Below are positions 62,601-64,000 of a stretch of DNA of 64,000 bases, piece after piece. The notes under the pieces were generated by a model. The model did no database searches and was not told the DNA's origin. It saw nothing but the letters and a program-made list of their open reading frames with translations. The stretch comes from Candidatus Chloroploca mongolica (GTDB lineage: Bacteria > Chloroflexota > Chloroflexia > Chloroflexales > Chloroflexaceae): positions 39,628-103,627 of the forward strand of contig NZ_SIJK02000002.1 of assembly GCF_004762035.2 (NCBI RefSeq), given 5' to 3'. Within the stretch, counting starts at the first letter, position 1. Every line of letters begins with the position of its first letter. Position numbers and translations under genes: made by a program.

Positions 62601-64000
62601 GACCGCTTCGCGTGAAATGCAGCAGCGACGGCGTGAATTGGACGATAAGGTGGTGACACTCCTTGAGGATGATGATCGCTTCCGCATTGGCATGCGCTGC
62701 CTCGCCTATGGACAGACCGACTATGATTGGCAGTTGGCTGGTGCGCGCGGCGTACTACTGCACAAGTACACCCCATCCGATCGCCAAGGCAAGAGCTGCT
62801 GGCGGCTCACGGTTGAACCGACGGGGCAACGCTACGCCGATGGCCGCGTCTATAACAACTTAGGAATGTTGGCTACGCCTGATCACTACCAACTGACCCC
62901 CTATGCCGACGAACCCGATCTGCTTCAAGCCTTTGTGCAACTGGTCTGTGTTGGCAAAGACTATGTTACAAAGAGCGATCTTGAGTGGGGACGCATAGAG
63001 GCAACCCTAGAGCAGATGATGCTGGCGCATCTACAGATCTGGAGGGGTAAGCCAGATCCGGGATGGACACCAGCCGGGCGAACGGTCAATGATGCATCCC
63101 TCCGTAATGAGGCTATGGAGCAGGCCGCGCAGATCATCCGCCTCCGGGGCCTTATAGAGAAGTGCCAGCAAGAGCTTCAACGCTATGCGTGGGCTTGGCG
63201 GCCCGAAGGAAAGACGCCGGAAAGGGTGAGTGACGAGGAGCGGGCGAGGGTACAGCAGTTTGTTGATCTCTGGACGGCGATTAGAGGCGTGGCCAACGAG
63301 GAGATGGCAAATTTGAGTCGGCGCTTTGTCCAGTTGGCTATCTGGAAGGGGGCGATTCCTTTTGAACAACTCGATCTCGACAGCGATGTGGGTAGCGTCG
63401 ATCAGGATGGGGAAGTACAGCCCGAGCAGCCTCGCGCTACTCCTTCAGCGCCAACTTTACAGCCCGAGCAGCCTCGCGTTACTCCTTCAGCCCCAGCGTC
63501 TACCTGGATCTGCTCGCAGGGCCATGAGAATAGTAGTGAAAAGAACTTCTGCACCGAATGTAGAGAAAAGCGCCCTGATGTTGCTATAGCGCCGTTGGAT
63601 GCGCCAATACTCGATCCCTTACCACCTCTTTCGCCTTTGCCACCTGCACCAGGATTGCCTTCTGAGCCTTCTACTCCGAAGTCGCCAAAACCAACACGGG
63701 TCTGCGCTGGCCCAGACCATCACCCACTGGCCGAGGGCGTGAACTTCTGCCCCATCTGTGGCAAGCCCCCCTTTGTGGAGGCCGTCCTGCCCCCCCGGGT
63801 CTGTGCCGGCTCAGACCACCACCCACTGGCCGAGGGCGTGAACTTTTGCCCCATCTGTGGCAAGCCCCCCTTTGTGGAGGCCGTCCTGCCCCCCCGGGTC
63901 TGTGCCGGCTCAGACCACCACCCACTGGCCGAGGGCGTGAACTTTTGCCCCATCTGTGGCAAGCCCCCCTTTGTGGAGGCCGTCCTGCCCCCCCGGGTTT
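59671..64000 (+). CDS. Tubulin-like (Tubulin_2) protein with tandem C-terminal zinc ribbons (C-terminus outside window)
   Basis: An open frame of 1443 codons runs off the right edge. The N-terminus has a nucleotide-binding start (TLVIGVGGTGLKVATYI) and, near residue 189, GSLSGGTGSALF, the GGTGS glycine motif of tubulin/FtsZ-like GTPases, in the arrangement seen in the bacterial Tubulin_2 family. A large helical middle follows (600-1250). The C-terminal part is Pro-rich with one zinc ribbon (WICSQGHENSSEKNFCTECR) and then three consecutive copies of a 33-residue unit containing FCPICGKPPF, with HHPLAEG before it. RBS aaggaga precedes ATG 59671. It is the fourth gene of the scaffold operon. Polymerisation or GTP use is inferred. 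Confidence 0.82.
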   Translation, partial: MTDTTNETFKAIPTLVIGVGGTGLKVATYIKKSLQEANRNRLPERMALMVLDTERTARFQAGGWGRERDHNHATGPVKLDIGEYIALSGTILELGKAIKEEQIEAAGDPKARRGQPRRHLSSWFQAHHYLDQVAVDSSLWNLDIGAGRYRQFGRMALFARLKQFTDSLQSALGTIKKQEASKIHVHVIGSLSGGTGSALFVDVPHIVKQIASSAGFNQAPVVFGHFVLAEGFRGTPEVELNNADRKADYDARCFAALRELKRLQGAVINQIGGYPLTYDPQGSGVLNSPMTESPYSSVYLYDGQRDNNPINGLVIEQGLAPAIADVVVAYIDDRSGDTFCAHSVNFKSFYASARIPAGTPTFGSVGTYTIELPIYHITERWVHTLARELLNTLATPSQTDGDDVPIGLIANQPGGATREPLAAAEKWLKESNTALINKLTQWAIQSGHTPIIRQQVVDEILNQDAAAWQQHLAPSDAQWQAWVDEARAKLEGSLQEKESSYFVDHQQPGNTHEQRAANLRTEVDAKLRQMIGDSEDVWMRSGGDFRSALVRLGYHHVQSFNELLVKWLREMLNGDANVGSARECKQGKLGYVQAFLRHIDGLLKASSAMLKQAAEQSSTKRKATYDAIASDRRQAADKMAHGAGFLSGNLKEYRNISDDLAQFHKADIARKVVYDLVEQLQGIVEQALQEVELWVRILATARPVEGGMYGLLLEGLKAIDLDRAQAKNEVRWVIDDQEGNDQYIAECRDRYSRDRLDELLNTIEWKIGRPDSNSPLRIELHLQGKGMDRQAGAPEQRERGARNLARLLDRCRSFYAPAWSEMSVTAYLYQNWNYRVQDLAARVYDKSGYLLQLSDPNMPPPKQTDYLRVCMHGLSQEETNFLGQLRTAVATRFGTTTSIEERKKLSEGSVAAVGHDSRDRFKLTFIMFGDLIQAHQMTSYRAAQPSYHQISGSETAWRPLHILPAENNALAIERALQTASREMQQRRRELDDKVVTLLEDDDRFRIGMRCLAYGQTDYDWQLAGARGVLLHKYTPSDRQGKSCWRLTVEPTGQRYADGRVYNNLGMLATPDHYQLTPYADEPDLLQAFVQLVCVGKDYVTKSDLEWGRIEATLEQMMLAHLQIWRGKPDPGWTPAGRTVNDASLRNEAMEQAAQIIRLRGLIEKCQQELQRYAWAWRPEGKTPERVSDEERARVQQFVDLWTAIRGVANEEMANLSRRFVQLAIWKGAIPFEQLDLDSDVGSVDQDGEVQPEQPRATPSAPTLQPEQPRVTPSAPASTWICSQGHENSSEKNFCTECREKRPDVAIAPLDAPILDPLPPLSPLPPAPGLPSEPSTPKSPKPTRVCAGPDHHPLAEGVNFCPICGKPPFVEAVLPPRVCAGSDHHPLAEGVNFCPICGKPPFVEAVLPPRVCAGSDHHPLAEGVNFCPICGKPPFVEAVLPPRV
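63702..63997 (+). repeat. In-frame 99-bp tandem repeat encoding zinc-ribbon units
   Basis: Three copies with an exact 99-bp period (the gggt junctions at about 63797, 63896 and 63995). The second and third are practically identical in DNA; the first has a few differences. Each encodes C-A-G-x-D-H-H-P-L-A-E-G-V-N-F-C-P-I-C-G plus a Pro-rich linker. The window ends at a unit junction, so the array may continue. Confidence 0.9.

Noticed and set aside
63671..63962. Minus-strand repeat proteins at the right edge
   Set aside because: They are the antisense translation of the zinc-ribbon repeat of the tubulin-like gene.

Overview
The window looks like a chromosomal segment of a Chloroflexota bacterium, probably class Chloroflexia. 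This is an inference from the overall gene complement (GC-rich metabolic genes, SURF1, many Ser/Thr kinases, LGFP-type and TolB-type exported proteins, and a dispersed ttgacgcaaaggcgc repeat); no rRNA or other phylogenetic marker is present. I saw no tRNA, rRNA or CRISPR array.

Layout. (1) 1-1924, minus strand: an amino-acid ABC transporter (substrate-binding lipoprotein, then a permease cut by the window edge). (2) 2293-13828, plus strand: a nearly complete glycerol/dihydroxyacetone block. It holds a DhaR-like activator, GlpF, DhaK, DhaL, GlpK, GlpA, GlpB, GlpC and a two-domain DhaM (EIIA-HPr), so glycerol can go through glycerol kinase and the anaerobic-type G3P dehydrogenase, and dihydroxyacetone through the PTS-dependent DHA kinase. 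(3) 13834-14947: an IS5-family element with 3-bp target duplication, plus palindromic repeats. (4) 15033-31549: ordinary chromosomal genes (DUF1405, acyltransferase, BMP-type permease, Crp/Fnr and DtxR regulators, SurE, IMPase-family phosphatase, SURF1, M50B-like protease, Rpn nuclease, AAC(3)-I-like acetyltransferase, ECF sigma and zinc-binding anti-sigma candidate). Many genes here are separated by long perfect hairpins. One gene (25530-27689) appears to encode a Cache domain fused to a pentameric ligand-gated ion-channel-like module.

(5) 31830-64000 is the most interesting part: a long, mostly plus-strand signalling cluster. It contains a frameshifted membrane Ser/Thr kinase; two paralogous-looking small proteins sharing a QRGxERID motif; a receptor kinase whose ectodomain is a zinc-ligand-deficient peptidoglycan recognition (amidase_2/PGRP) domain; an intact Tat-exported PGRP amidase; a TolB-propeller protein ending in an M15-type peptidase signature; and a receptor-like PP2C phosphatase with extracellular LGFP-type repeats. 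These are followed by a vWA / PP2C / kinase-FHA triad resembling the TerY-P triad, a zinc-ribbon vWA protein, a zinc-ribbon kinase, a 1465-residue helical protein, a metallophosphoesterase, a membrane vWA protein, and a tubulin-like GTPase-fold protein with tandem C-terminal zinc ribbons that runs off the window.

My reading is that region 5 is a cell-wall-sensing phospho-signalling system coupled to a tubulin-like/vWA machine. The domain calls come from motifs visible in the sequence; the system-level role is inference. Genes at about 39-46 kb are visibly more A+T-rich than the glycerol block, which may point to separate ancestry.
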